This document shows positions 23,502 through 35,664 of a DNA stretch of 64,000 bases, piece after piece; the stretch's first letter is position 1; each line of letters opens with the position of its first letter. Where the stretch lies: assembly GCA_934047225.1 (NCBI GenBank), contig OW203987.1, forward strand, positions 1,453,501 to 1,517,500, written 5' to 3'. A model generated the notes under the pieces. It did not search any database. It was not told the DNA's origin and saw only the letters and a program-made list of their open reading frames with translations. The position numbers were made by a program, and so were the translations under genes. This DNA is from Ypsolopha sequella (Eukaryota; Arthropoda; Insecta; Lepidoptera; Ypsolophidae).

Positions 23502-23707
23502 TAATAAACTATTACCCTGACTGGCTAACTGACTGATATGTCAACGCCCAGAACAAACGGCTGGACCTAGAAACATAAAATTTGGACGGTAGATTCCGTC
23601 AATGATGTATGTAGATTGTAGATATCCGCTAAAAAGGGATTTCAGGAATTTATTTTGGGATCGGGAATAAGGGGATCCGCACGAGCAATGGTGCGGGGTA
23701 TCCGCTA
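23502..23707 (+). mobile_element. Helitron-like 3' fragment ending in hairpin + CTAG
   Basis: Contains CCCTGACTGGCTAACTGACT, AGATATCCGCTAAAAAGGGA and ends with a GC hairpin (CCGCAC...GTGCGG, 23677-23696) seven bases before CTAG (23704-23707), followed by T. Hairpin plus CTAG|T is the Helitron 3' signature. It abuts the mariner element, which probably landed in it. Confidence 0.7.
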
Positions 23708-24242
23708 GTTACCTATAATTTAAGTAAATTTTTGTTTAGATACCGCGTACCTATTTGACTATATGAATTGTTGAGTGGAATATTACCAATTAACATGTTG
23801 GTATCTATACTAATTAGTAGGTCCCCAAAGTTAAATACTAAGGGTTGGTCTAAACTCCTTGAAGAAACCTTCCCTTTAACCTAAGACCTCATCGTCCTTG
23901 TCCACAAGGACCTGGTACCTATAGTATCTAAATACCTCCAGACAACGCGGACGGCTGTTCATAGTTTATTGATTCTTCTGCAGGAGTTTACCTTTTTCTT
24001 ACACACGATGGGCTTGCGCTAGGTCTGGGAACTTTAACTGGAAATAATTTTTAATGGGTCTCTCTGTCCAACCTTGTACTTGGGACTGTAGTCTGTAGAG
24101 CATCCAGCCCGAGCTTTAATCCTAGGGCCATATATCCATCTATATTGTATGAAAAAGTGGTAAGGAGGTTCTCGGGATAATTATTTTCTTTATAGTATCG
24201 AATTTATTTTAAAGTCGAAGAACAAATCTCCCTATACGGCTC

Positions 24243-25724
24243 CTCATGACGTCATGGTTCGAGTCACTCGGCAGCTTGCTTCTCATGACGTCATGGTTCG
24301 AGTCACTCGGCAGCTTGCTTCTCATGACGTCATGGTTCGAGTCACTCGGCAGCTTGCTTCTCATGACGTCATGGTTCGAGTTACTCGGCAGGTTGCTTCT
24401 CATGACGACATAGTTAGAGCCACTCGGCAGGTTGCTTCTCATGCCGTCATGGTTAGAGCCACTCGGCAGCTAGCTTCTCATGACGTCATGGTTCGAGTCA
24501 CTCGGCAGCTTGCTTCTCATGACGTCATGGTTCGAGTCACTCGGCAGCTTGCTTCTCATGACGTCATGGTTCGAGTCACTCGGCAGCTTGCTTCTCATGA
24601 CGTCATGGTTAGAGTCACTTGGCAGCTTGCTTCTCATGACGTCATGGTTCGAGTTACTCGGCAGCTTGCTTCTCATGACGTCATGGTTCGAGTCACTCGG
24701 CAGCTTGCTTCTCATGACGTCATGGTTAGAGTCACTTGGCAGCTTGCTTCTCATGACGTCATGGTTCGAGTCACTCGGCAGCTTGCTTCTCATGACGTCA
24801 TGGTTCGAGTCACTCGGCAGCTTGCTTCTCATGACGTCATGGTTAGAGTCACTTGGCAGCTTGCTTCTCATGACGTCATGGTTCGAGTTACTCGGCAGCT
24901 TGCTTCTCATGACGTCATGGTTCGAGTCACTCGGCAGCTTGCTTCTCATGACGTCATGGTTCGAGTCACTCGGCAGCTTGCTTCTCATGACGTCATGGTT
25001 AGAGTCACTTGGCAGCTTGCTTCTCATGACGTCATGGTTCGAGTCACTCGGCAGCTTGCTTCTCATGACGTCATGGTTCGAGTCACTCGGCAGCTTGCTT
25101 CTCATGACGTCATGGTTAGAGTCACTTGGCAGCTTGCTTCTCATGACGTCATGGTTCGAGTTACTCGGCAGCTTGCTTTTCATGACGTCATGGTTCGAGT
25201 CACTCGGCAGCTTGCTTCTCATGACGTCATGGTTAGAGTCACTTGGCAGCTTGCTTCTCATGACGTCATGGTTCGAGTCACTCGGCAGCTTGCTTCTCAT
25301 GACGTCATGGTTCGAGTCACTCGGCAGCTTGCTTCTCATGACGTCATGGTTAGAGTCACTTGGCAGCTTGCTTCTCATGACGTCATGGTTCGAGTTACTC
25401 GGCAGCTTGCTTCTCATGACGTCATGGTTCGAGTCACTCGGCAGCTTGCTTCTCATGACGTCATGGTTCGAGTCACTCGGCAGCTTGCTTCTCATGACGT
25501 CATGGTTAGAGTCACTTGGCAGCTTGCTTCTCATGACGTCATGGTTCGAGTTACTCGGCAGCTTGCTTCTCATGACGTCATGGTTCGAGTCACTCGGCAG
25601 CTTGCTTCTCATGACGTCATGGTTCGAGTCACTCGGCAGCTTGCTTCTCATGACGTCATGGTTAGAGTCACTTGGCAGCTTGCTTCTCATGACGTCATGG
25701 TTCGAGTTACTCGGCAGCTTGCTT
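24243..25724. repeat. 39-bp satellite, about 38 copies, each with a CRE octamer
   Basis: The unit opens TCATGACGTCATGGTTCGAG and closes TCACTCGGCAGCTTGCTTC. Three main versions differ in the middle: TTCGAGTCACTCGG, TTAGAGTCACTTGG and TTCGAGTTACTCGG. They alternate in repeating sets of three to four units, a higher-order pattern. TGACGTCA is intact in all but about two units near 24400-24455. Since 39 is a multiple of three and the unit lacks stops, frames stay open for over 400 codons on both strands; these are not genes. Confidence 0.95.
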
Positions 25725-26718
25725 TCATCACGAGAGTGCACCGAATCTTCCCTATTTAAGCATCCGTTTTCTAACTACAAACCATATTTAAGTATATTTA
25801 AAACCATTCTCTAAGGATGAATATGTTATGTAATGGAACAACAATACATACGACCACAATATACAACACGGAAATACAACGATAATTAACTTGTCACTAA
25901 ATACATAATCTTGCTAAGTTTCTTGTCCGTCTTCTTAGCAAGTCTAATCGAATGGGCAGAGTTAGGCATATATTATTAATTTATTGTATTACTTATTCCT
26001 ATATTTTCATTTTATTCAAGTGTATTTTTTAAATTAAATTTAAGTAAACCCAACCTTTATTATTTCCTTGCGTATTTCTCCATATTATTATCTTTTATTA
26101 CATAAAACTATTCCCTATAGACTTAGATTATTTAATTATATTACATTAAAACCGACCTGTAATGAGTGTATCTGATATACCTACATTACATAAATAAATA
26201 TATTGTGTTACAATTATATTTCAACAACATTGTCTAAAACTAAAGCAACCATTGCCTCAACAAGATTCGGTAACTTGTCGGATCGACGGCCTAGGAAGGA
26301 CGCAGCGCCCGCCCGCCGCCCGCTGCCATCCGCCCGCCCTTCATCATAACAACGTTCAGAACTCTCAGCTGAGGTGAGATCGAGTATTCTAGTGTTGTTC
26401 TACGTACTATATACCTATATACTATAGTATATAGCGTGCACATTTAGGTGTATTTACGGTTTACTTTGTCAAGAATAAGTTATTAGTTGTTCATAGAGAC
26501 AGGCTTGCATCGAGTATGCAACCATCTTGTATCCTTGTCTTGCCTGCGCTACGGTACAATTTGCATCACGCTCGCACACTAGTACGATTAACAAACATGA
26601 TATCAAGTTAATTTGCGGCTAGTAAATGTCTCTTCATAAGCCTTTAAGTACATTAGTGTGCAAGCGCACTTCATCCTATATACTATATGTAGAGGACAAG
26701 CGTTAGCCCATTACGAAT
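25725..26718. other. No gene seen
   Basis: AT-rich, with a short GC patch at 26280-26340 (CGCCCGCCCGCCGCCCGC). Nothing else recognised. Confidence 0.5.
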
Positions 26719-27679
26719 TAAAAACCGGCCAAGTGCGAGTTGGGCCTCGCTCTTTTAGGGTTTCGTACATATGACCAATTATTTCAAACTAGATATTTAT
26801 TTCATTTTAGTACATAGTTTTAATTATTTTGGTATATTAATTAATAATTATTTTTTCATGATTTTTTAAAGAATTGTTGGTTATGACGTCATCGTCACTT
26901 GAACATTTTAGACATTTTACTGATTGTGATGTGTGATTGCTTATTAAAAAAAAGGGGTCTGTCATCTGTCAAATTAGTCAGCAGCAAATTTTTATAAATT
27001 TATCTTGATAGCAAAGGACACGTTTCTAAACAGCCATTTCTTAAGTTACGTCACACGAAGGCAAATGGAAGTTGCAGCTTTTTCGTAAAAATGTTCATCA
27101 TCATGAAGTTTTTTAGACCACAAGTTCGGAAATACGGCTTATTAAACCTCTAAAGGGTTTTCGACTTAACACACCTTAACATAATGCGAATTCTGTCAGA
27201 CATAGAAACTGCAAAATTAAGTTGGTTCAGTATTCGGGGACGTAACTCTAAAACTACATTTTAAATTGGCGTTTTTAGTATTTGTTGTTTAAATACATTA
27301 TATGGTACATAATATACAGACATTTTTAATTCCCAACTGCTTTTGCCTTTGAGATAGACCCCGTAATAAAAATGGTCTAAAAATGGCAAAACTTACTTCT
27401 TTATTTTTAAGATTAAAAAAGAACTATATTTATACTCTACTTAATGAGTACTAGGTAATGAAACCCCACATGTTAGGATAAGCAAAATATATTTCTTTTT
27501 CAGCTCAATTTTTATGTACGAAAAATAATTTAATTACATTTGAAATTCAAAATTCGATTTTGGGTCAACATTTTATTCAACATAAAAATTCCAGGTTTCT
27601 ATCTCATTCCGTCTAAGAGCTAGACGCCAGTGACATACGGACAGACAGACATAGCCCTTTGGGTACAGAACCCTAAAAA
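26719..27679. repeat. Dispersed repeat, inverted copy of the 'GGCCAAGTGCGAGT' family
   Basis: Starts AAAAACCGGCCAAGTGCGAG and ends GACATACGGACAGACAGACA then GGGTACAGAACCCTAAAAAC, the two hallmark ends of the family in reverse orientation to 6950-7580. Interior is AT-rich with one TGACGTCA (26884). No open frame. Confidence 0.7.
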
Positions 27680-28051
27680 CACTTAAGTAAATATAATTAT
27701 TAATACCCTTTAAAATGTTCCGCGACGATCACGCTACATGTAGCCTCTTCACAAAACCATAGTAAGTATTACACACGTCAGTTAAAAATGAACAAATGAA
27801 CAAACATTATAACGCTGTATTTGAACACTAGGTAATTTATCTACTCCCCTACTGAATAAGGTATTTACAACATCAAAAGCTGTTTTACAAGTATCTACAT
27901 TGTTTGACCGATGTTAGAATATTACATTATAACACCGCAATTCTGCGCTGTGATTGGCCAAATTTATTCTCAGGTATCTATTACTACAATACCATGACGA
28001 GAGTTCTTTTTCTCATTTTTCGTGAAATTGTTTTTTATGGTTGTAGATAAA

Positions 28052-28178
28052 TTATTGGGTGCAACTGGACATAATTAGACATTGGGACACTCGTGCAAGT
28101 CTATTACGAAACTCACTTAGTTAAACAAGCACTCGTGTCCCACTGTCTCATATTATGTAACAGTTGCACAAAATACTA
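28052..28178. mobile_element. Palindromic MITE (GTGCAACTG family), copy 2
   Basis: GGGTGCAACTGGACATAATT and GACATTGGGACACTCGTGC at the left pair with GCACTCGTGTCCCACTGTC and AACAGTTGCAC at the right. Centre shares ATTACGAAACTCA with 20091-20217. Confidence 0.8.
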
Positions 28179-28484
28179 TTATTTCATTACAAGCATGAAT
28201 TTTTCCAAGCAAACCCATTATACTCTAGCTAGAAAGTTGAGCAAAACATTTCTAGGAAAGAGGTAATAAATAGCTCGTGTCTTCAGTAAACTTGACTCGG
28301 TCGAAGGGACGCTAGGGTTCAGTTGTGGAGCCAGCCGGAGGTCCCAAGTTCAAGGTCGGCCGGGATAGGACATCCTTCATCATTCGCCCTATGTCAGACA
28401 TATCTCAGTCCTTTAACTTTTTGGTCACTTATTGATTCTGTACTCGAATGTAACTTGATAAAGAAGGCAGTTTGACTCTTTTTT

Positions 28485-28600
28485 AGGGTTGCCAAACGGG
28501 ACCCTATTACTAAGCCTCTGCCGTCTGTCTGTCTGTTCCTTCTGTCACGAGGGCCATAGGGCACCCTTTGGGTAGGGAACCATAAAATGGACAACTTCAA
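28485..28600. repeat. Dispersed repeat fragment (PCR-like 'AGGGTT...GGGACCCTATTACTAA' end)
   Basis: AGGGTTGCCAAACGGGACCC, TCTGTCTGTCTGTTCC and GGGCACCCTTTGGGTAGGG match one end of the family at 6950 and 26719. Confidence 0.6.
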
Positions 28601-28779
28601 GTACCTTAGATATAAAGTAGGTACAGTACACTAGCTCAGTACAGTACAGTAGTAGCTATAACGTTTATACGAGTATTTAAATAAATCCTATGGTTTAAAA
28701 GATAAAACATCCAGGGAGTTGCTATTCCTACCCAAATTAACATAAGTAACTTCTGTAAATTTCACGAAATATTACATTT

Positions 28780-30230
28780 TCAGTCCAGACTGGTTAAGTA
28801 AGTGGGCACCAGGTCTCTGCACCGAGGCCTGGCCGACCTGCTGAAGGGCGGACGCGGCGCCCTTCCTGCAGGCCGACGATCTGGCATCTATACGGGACGA
28901 GGTACACAAGGCTGCTGGAGGTTTTATAACATTTGTAAGGAGGGGGTATAACAGGGCGAGAGCGGCGTGGGGGTGACGGATGTAGTATTAAAAGGTTCTG
29001 TTATGTTATAAAGTTATAAGTTATCCTTTATTATTTATTGTACACACACACACACACAAAAACATGGATACTTCTTATATTTAATTTGAAACAATATGCA
29101 CATTGGCGTGCTTATCTCTAAGAAAAGATTTATTCCAGATAAACAAAGAGGAAATAGATGAACCAGTTATGTTATGGTTTATAATCATGAAGTAATTGGA
29201 ATATTTCCGGGATTTGATTATTTCTATCGGACTTATTTATTGAAATTGTATTAACTATTAATACAAATATAATATTAATTAACATTATATCATTGCATTA
29301 TATCACAAATATAATAAGTACATTACTTTGAAATACACTATTTACTTATATCACAGGCCCTGTTTTAGGTATTGATACTACCTAATTATTTAAAATGAAA
29401 TTAATTAGTCTGATGAGTATAAGTGCATAATACTCGTTGTAAATATAGAAAACCACCTATTTCAATATTTTTAAATAAGACCAGTGTAACTATCCTAACT
29501 TTTCCCCTAAAGTTTATCCAACTTCACCCCACATTAAACGACATGCAACAAGCCCCTCCCTCGCCCATCGCAATGTTCGTGTAATACCCATCTCCCCCTT
29601 CCCCCAACCCCTCGGACTACACACTTGGTGTAGGCCCGCCCGGACGGTAGGTAGTGCAGCCAGGTCTCAGACCTCGAAGCTTCATCCTCTGACGAAGGGC
29701 GGGCGGCCCGTCTCGTCCTTGTTCGGGTACCGACCTGCATCTCAGCTGGAAGAGGCTTCCAGATCATTCTTAGATAAAGTACCCCGGAGTGGAATTCGAC
29801 ATTTATTTATGGCTGGGGATCCAAATAACCGTATATTTATTTACGTAGACAACGAAGGAACTATTTCCTGAAAAAAAAAACGAAAATTTTCCACTTATTT
29901 TTAGCCGCCCTTAAAAATTACAAAAATTCACTTACGACTTTTGCAAAAAGATAATTTATAAATTTCGTATCATCATTATCTACTTACACTGAACTTCTAA
30001 TAAATGTATTTGTACAATCGTCATAAAATTCTCAAAGAAAACTATAAAATTACCTCTTAACTACAAAAGTTATCCAACTGACGTTAAATAAAGCACCCAA
30101 CGAGCCCCGGGCTACATATTGCCCGACCAGACATAACCGTGCTCGGGTCTTGCACCCCGGGTTCAAGCCTTGACGAAGGGCGGGCGGACGTCTTGCCTAG
30201 GGCGGACGATACCCTGTCTACTCCGTTACA
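28780..30230. other. No supported gene; GC-rich patches and a CA microsatellite
   Basis: GC-rich patches lie at 28800-28925, 29560-29760 and 30120-30225 and share words such as GAAGGGCGG, which suggests repeat remnants. 29041-29058 is a CA dinucleotide run. A minus-strand open frame at 29534-29767 resembles no protein I know. Confidence 0.45.
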
Positions 30231-30789
30231 ACAGTGAAGTCATGAAGGTGTCACTGTGTGTATTATCTATGTTACGTGATGGTAGGCGGTTTATTTGGGA
30301 CTATGTTTTCGGTGGAAATTTTTTACTCTTAGTTATGGTTTTTAGAGATTTATTGAGAATGATTTTTTATTGGTAAGACATTTTAAGGTGCAAGCTAACG
30401 CAGGGCCCATACTTTATAGGGATATTTTTGCCATAAAAAGTATTAGGGCTACGCCCACGCTGAATGAATCACTAACTTTAACAACCTGTATAACATACCT
30501 ATGAAGAATCAGAACATAAAAAAAACTCAGCAGGTGTCTGCGTCATATCTCCCAAAATTCAAGCATGTAGGGCATGTAGGTAATATTATACTTGATCCAC
30601 TACATGCAACGAATACTTTCTACTTGTCAGTACACACACACGCACGCAGCTACATCGACGCACACTTCGACACTATCAGTCGCATGACGCTGGGCGAGCT
30701 TTCAGCTTTCAGAGCTGATTTATAAACCTGTAATGTTCCGTGCGAGTGTCTAGAGGTAGGCTGTACGAGGTGTGCATCTTTATCAACAT

Positions 30790-31335
30790 ATTTAGGGTTC
30801 CGTAACTGAAAATGAATAAACGGAACCCTTAGGTTCATTTTGTTGTCTGTCTGTCTGCATGTCCGTCTGTCAAGACCCTTTTGCTCGGGCCCCGTGTGAG
30901 ATATCAAGTTGAAATTGAAAACTCCTACAGAAATCTATAGCCTCATGGTGTTGTAAAAACGTCAGGCTTTTAAGTCAACGTTAAAAAAGTTATTGTATAC
31001 TTTACACAATCAATTTCATACAAATTTGCTCACCATGAAAACCTATGGGGCCTTCTAGTTGACTTAGAACCTTCAAATTTCGTATACAGGTAAGTCTTAT
31101 AACACACGTATAGGAAAAACTCTGAAAATTACCAATATTTATTTATTTAGGACGTTTTGAAAGGTCAACTTAATTAGGTCCTTTAGATATATGGAGTTGA
31201 ATAGATCGTAAGTATCAAGTTAAGTTGGTCACTAATAACTGCAAGTGGAATTATTTACCCTAATATTTTTAGGATTCCGTACTCGTATTGTGTTATAGTA
31301 CGGAACCCTTTGTGCTCGAGTGCTACTAGCACTAG
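30790..31335. repeat. Dispersed repeat copy (AGGGTTCCGT family)
   Basis: Starts TAGGGTTCCGTAACTG with TTGTCTGTCTGTCTGCATG and ends ATAGTACGGAACCCTTTGTG, GCTCGAGTGCTA. Same family as 6950-7580, diverged at the distal end. Confidence 0.6.
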
Positions 31336-31538
31336 GCCTATTATTATTATTTATCCAAGATAGGTATGTATAAAATAGATACGTGTTCAACATCAATATA
31401 AGGATTAGCTGTTTTTCGCCTTAAAGGCATACAGATATTAATTAAGTTGGATCCAAGCCACGATTTGTACTACAGTCCTATGTTTAACTTATGTTTTAGC
31501 GATAATGAGAATTAACAGGGTCAAATGAATAAAATATT

Positions 31539-31900
31539 TTTCAATGCATGTGCTCGTAAAGGCCCCCTTTTTATGCATCAAAACCGAACAAAAAGTCGAT
31601 TATTTTGCCCTAGGGCTTTATTATTATTATTATTTTTTCATTTATTTACAATGGTTGGCTAACCTGAAGACTTTCCTGTGTACCATAGATGTTATACTTT
31701 TTTTTCCACTGTTTAACGGCTTTGGATACAGTCCTTTTGAGCCAATTATAATTTAAAGTTCACAAGATTATATTTGTTTTCATTTCCTCACACTATGCAT
31801 TGAAAAACGTAGTATGATACACGGGCGTAAAAGCACTAAATTACGTTTTAAATCGTCCTCGTAATTTATTCCTTTGCGCCCTTGTAGCATAAACTACTAT
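31539..31900. repeat. 390-bp dispersed element, copy 1 (362 bp, hairpin-deleted)
   Basis: Starts TTCAATGCATGTGCTCG and ends TAGCATAAACTACTAT. Compared with the next copy it lacks about 33 bp (the TCGGTTACG...CGCTACGCTC loop of the 3' hairpin). The plus-strand open frame at 31544-31756 recurs in copy 3 but has no known motif. Confidence 0.85.
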
Positions 31901-32289
31901 TTCAATGCATGTGCTCGTAAAGGCCCACTTTTTATGCATCAAAACCGAACAGAAAGTCGATTATTTTGCCCTAGGGCTTTATTATTATTGTTTTTTTAAT
32001 TTGTTTGCAATGGTTGGCTAACCTGCAGCCTTTCCTGTGTACCATAGATGTTATACTTTTTTTAACTGTTTAACGGCTCTGGATATAATCCTTTTGAGCC
32101 AATCATAATTTAAAGTTCACAAGATTATATTTGTTTTCATTTCCTCACACTATGCATTGAAAAACGTAGTATGATACACGGGCGTAAAAGCAATAAATTA
32201 CTCGGTTACGTTTAAAACACTCGCTACGCTCGTGTTTTAAATCGTCCTCGTAATTTATTCCTTTTGGCCCTTGTAGCATAAACTACTAT
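31901..32289. repeat. 390-bp dispersed element, copy 2, head-to-tail with copy 1
   Basis: Begins directly after copy 1. The 3' part is an imperfect hairpin: GTAAAAGCAATAAATTAC pairs with GTAATTTATTCCTTTTG, and GTTTAAAACACTCG with CGTGTTTTAAAT. Ends TAGCATAAACTACTAT. Confidence 0.85.
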
Positions 32290-33059
32290 TAGTTAGTTTT
32301 TACACCTTACAGCAGATGGCAGATGAAGATATGTGGTGGGGACATGCGTGTACTACATGTATGTATGTACATACATATGACATTTGTAATTAAATTGTAT
32401 TTCGTTGTTAAGCGAAACACTTCAGAAGCTACGAGGGACTACGAACAGCAATGTCTACGAGGGGCTACGAGCAGCTACGTCTACGGCGTAGCAGCTGAAA
32501 AACTTTATTCTGTTTGCAACAACACTAATAAATAATACTTGTAAACAATATACAACTTGCGTTAATACAAATACAGATGTGTTTTATTAGTAAATTAACT
32601 TTATCTGAAATTACACGTTTTCTAATTTATTGAAATGAAATTCCATCAAAGATTTTTCTAAACTGTAATTCTACAACCATGTACGTCGCAAACATAAGTA
32701 AATGAAACCTGATTGTTCTGGAATATGGCACCGACGAGTTTTTGTTTTATAACGAAACCTTTATATCACTTTTATGTCGCATATTGAGTTATAATAATGA
32801 GTTAATAATTTCATAGAGAAATTTTATGTGAAAATGTTGGGTGCAAAAAAGTCGAACACTTATGATCACAAAATTCTTAAAATGAAGTAATTTACGATGC
32901 ATAACTGTTTGTTTCAGAACAAACAGACGTTGATGATGTTTGTGAATCGATTGAACCGGACACATCGAACATTTATAAATGTTTTTGTTAATTTATGTGT
33001 TGTTACCACCCAAACGAAGCCGATTTCACAACCAGTATATTAAAAACTTTAAATATGGA
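32290..33059. other. No gene seen
   Basis: 32410-32510 has repeated CTACGA/CTACGT words like those at 21725-21928. Otherwise AT-rich. Confidence 0.5.
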
Positions 33060-33300
33060 TCCTATTTATTTAGCCATGCGAAATGCGTCGTCCGTATTGC
33101 AGAAACGCTCACGCACACTCTCTCCGGCCACAGTGACAAGTTCACGGCTGAAGGTCGCGCCCTCCGCCCTGCGTCAGGGCGGAGGGCGGGGGCTGGAGGT
33201 GCATGTATAGGTGTAGACAGGCGGCGCAAGGCGGCTGCAAGGGCGGACGCGCCGTCCTTCCGAGGACGTGCATTCACCTCGAGTAGGGTGGCTCTCAAGT
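33060..33300 (-). promoter_or_regulatory. GC-rich island with perfect 13-bp GC hairpin
   Basis: GC-rich in an AT-rich setting; GCCCTCCGCCCTG and its inverse flank CGT (33159-33187). Overlapping open frames on both strands are low-complexity and unmatched. Could be a CpG island, an internal E74 promoter or a repeat; nothing decides between them. Confidence 0.25.
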
Positions 33301-34877
33301 TTGGTAATCGATTAGGAAACGTATTGTTAAATATTAATAAACGTTTGTTTGTATAGGTTTCTAGTTTAGTCTCGAGATGGGTATTTCGGTTTTTTAGGTT
33401 TACATTTAGGTTTTAGGTATACAAAATTATTAGGTTATTTTTAGTTGCCACCAATAAAGAGATAATTACAGCGAAGCTAAAGTATGTCTATACGGTAGAA
33501 ATTTTGCATATAGTTATAAAATTATTATGTCACATTTTAAAATGTCCCGTGGGCTGTCAAATAAATCATATTTTCAAGCAAATTAATTCGCAATGACGTC
33601 ATACCTGATTTTCGGATATCATCATACTCGAATGTCGCTAATGATAAAAATTGACACACCCCTCAGTGGGTAGTGCTTTGTGACGCTCTAAGTACCAAGT
33701 ACCAACTGCCACAGTGAACTATCATTTAGATAATGATATTGAAACAAACAAGTCCAATACCATAAAACTTTATCTAAAACCATAGTCACCTGAATTTCGA
33801 CAATAGAGTGATTATTCGCCCAGCTGAACTAGACCTCTGACTTATCTCTACTTTCCTCTCTTCACCAATAACTAAACAGACGCGTAGGGTGCGCGGGGAG
33901 TCTCAGTAAACTGGGCAGAGCCAACCTGTCTGCGGTACGCTACGTTACAGGCTGGTTAAATAACGCGAGGATAATGAGAACTGAAAAGTAACTGAAAAAT
34001 ATCCGAATGATTCAACCATCAAACAAGGTATTGTTTAATGCGATAACACCTACACTTGGCGTCTACCAACTCAAGGTGGATTCAATTAATGAAATATAAT
34101 TTTGGACAATAGCTTCTAAAATTATTACGACAATAATTTACGTGTCAATTTTATGTTTTGAGAATCAATTGTGAATTAACGAATACATAATATTACTGAC
34201 TGAATATAGTTACATGTAACTTCTATATAATACACAGACCAACAAAAACTCGCTAATTTTTTGATATGATTGTAGAAATGTGTGTGCTGGATCTGATTCT
34301 GAACTAAGGTTTTCTATCGCCTCGAAGTATTTACCTAAGAGATACTCGTATTAACTTTTAAAAATCGTGTGATTTTACAATTTCAAGTGAGGATTTATGA
34401 TTAAAACAGTTAGTTTTTCGGGTTTAATGTTCATTAATACACCACTCCTGAAATTTCCTTATACTCCTTAATAATTCTATTAAATATTAAAATTTAAAAA
34501 TAATGACATCAAGCGTATTTAATATAATAACTCAAATTTTCAAGACTTTGTATGAAATGTATGAACAGAACGAGCACTTAAAAATACTTTTTTTTTAAAT
34601 TAAGCTCAATCACAAATTCTGCTGTTTTCACAATGATAAATATTGATTAAAAAGTCGTAGTGATAAAAAAAAAGCTTAAAAATAATTCAAAATCTCTTAA
34701 AAAAAGGTAAATTTCCAATATTTGATGTTATTTTATCAAAAATGAATCCCTACTAGTCAGTCTGAGCACTATTGTAAGTAATGGGTCTGCTCTATCAATT
34801 TTGTTTCCTCTTGAAAATAGTAGTTTCTTATATAAATATTCTATGCAGTCACTATTATAGCGAGTATCGAAGACTTA
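33301..34877. other. No gene seen
   Basis: AT-rich; one TGACGTCA at 33594-33601. No recognised repeat. Confidence 0.5.
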
Positions 34878-35664
34878 AAGACTTAAGAAGAAACTAGCTG
34901 TAGATTGCTACCGCAGACTAGGTTTTGTCATTCGCAATGCCAAGGACTTCCACGACTGTAAAGTGATATCCTTACTCTTTACAGCCCTGGTAAGAAGCAA
35001 AATAGAAGTAAGTGCTATTACATGGAGTCCCCATGAAAATGCCTATGCTCTGATGTTGGAAAAGGTACAGAAAGCCTTCTTACGGTTTCTTTTTAAAAAG
35101 AAATATGGCTATTACCCATTTATGTACCCTACCAAATATTTACTGGGAATGTTAGGTTACAACTCGTTAGAAGTCAGGCGAACCTGTGGTCTAATGGTAA
35201 CGGCTTGCCGAATTTTACGTGGAGACACCGACTGTCCCGATTTAGTTGAAAAGGTCTGCCGATTGTTCGTGCCCGATAAGTACTTAAGGGGCCGTTCCCA
35301 CCGCTTATTGTCGGTGCCGTCCGCAGGCACGGTGGCGCGCCGCGAGTCTCCGCTTATACGGGCGCTCGACAAGCTCAGCGCACTCTTGGTCTCAACACCA
35401 CAGTGTGACCTTTTTGCTGATAGACCGATGGATGTGTTAAGGGAATGTCTGAAGTACTGTGAGAGTGAAGTATCAAAGACGATGTCCCTAGATCAACATT
35501 ATATATAGAAATATTTAGTTCTTTAACAATATTATCTTTCTTTGTTTTTGAATATGTTTTTAATCATTTTACTTTGTATATATCTTTGAATTGGTCAGTT
35601 AGTTGGTTAATACTGTAATGCTGAACAATTTTATATTAAATAAATAAATAAAATAAATAAATTA
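34878..35664 (+). pseudogene. Jockey-like non-LTR retrotransposon, 3' end with TAAA tail
   Basis: One plus-strand frame reads YRRLGFVIRNAKDF, ISLLFTALVRSKIE, then WSPHENAY, MLEKVQKAFLRFLF and TKYLLGMLGYNSLEVRR, ending at a stop at 35506-35508. This is the conserved region just downstream of the reverse transcriptase in Jockey-group LINEs (LGF-I-R-DF, LVRS-LE...W-P, EKVQ--FLRFL). The tail at 35637-35664 consists of TAAA/TAAATAAA units. The RT and endonuclease domains are missing (5' truncation), and an in-frame TAA lies near 34875, so it is a dead copy, though its last 190 codons remain open. Confidence 0.85.

Noticed and set aside
24243..25814. Open frames of 501, 444 and 423 codons on both strands
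   Set aside because: All are translations of the 39-bp satellite; three overlapping frames stay open only because the unit has no stop and is a multiple of three.
29534..29767. Arg-rich minus-strand frame as an exon
   Set aside because: GC patch sharing words with other patches at 28.8 and 30.1 kb, so more likely repeat-derived; no splice sites that define an exon.
32979..33356. 125-codon plus-strand frame
   Set aside because: Its length is due to a GC-rich island with few stops; three frames on both strands are open there and none has a recognised domain.
35157..35372. Minus-strand frame opposite the Jockey-like relic
   Set aside because: Shadow of the plus-strand retrotransposon frame.
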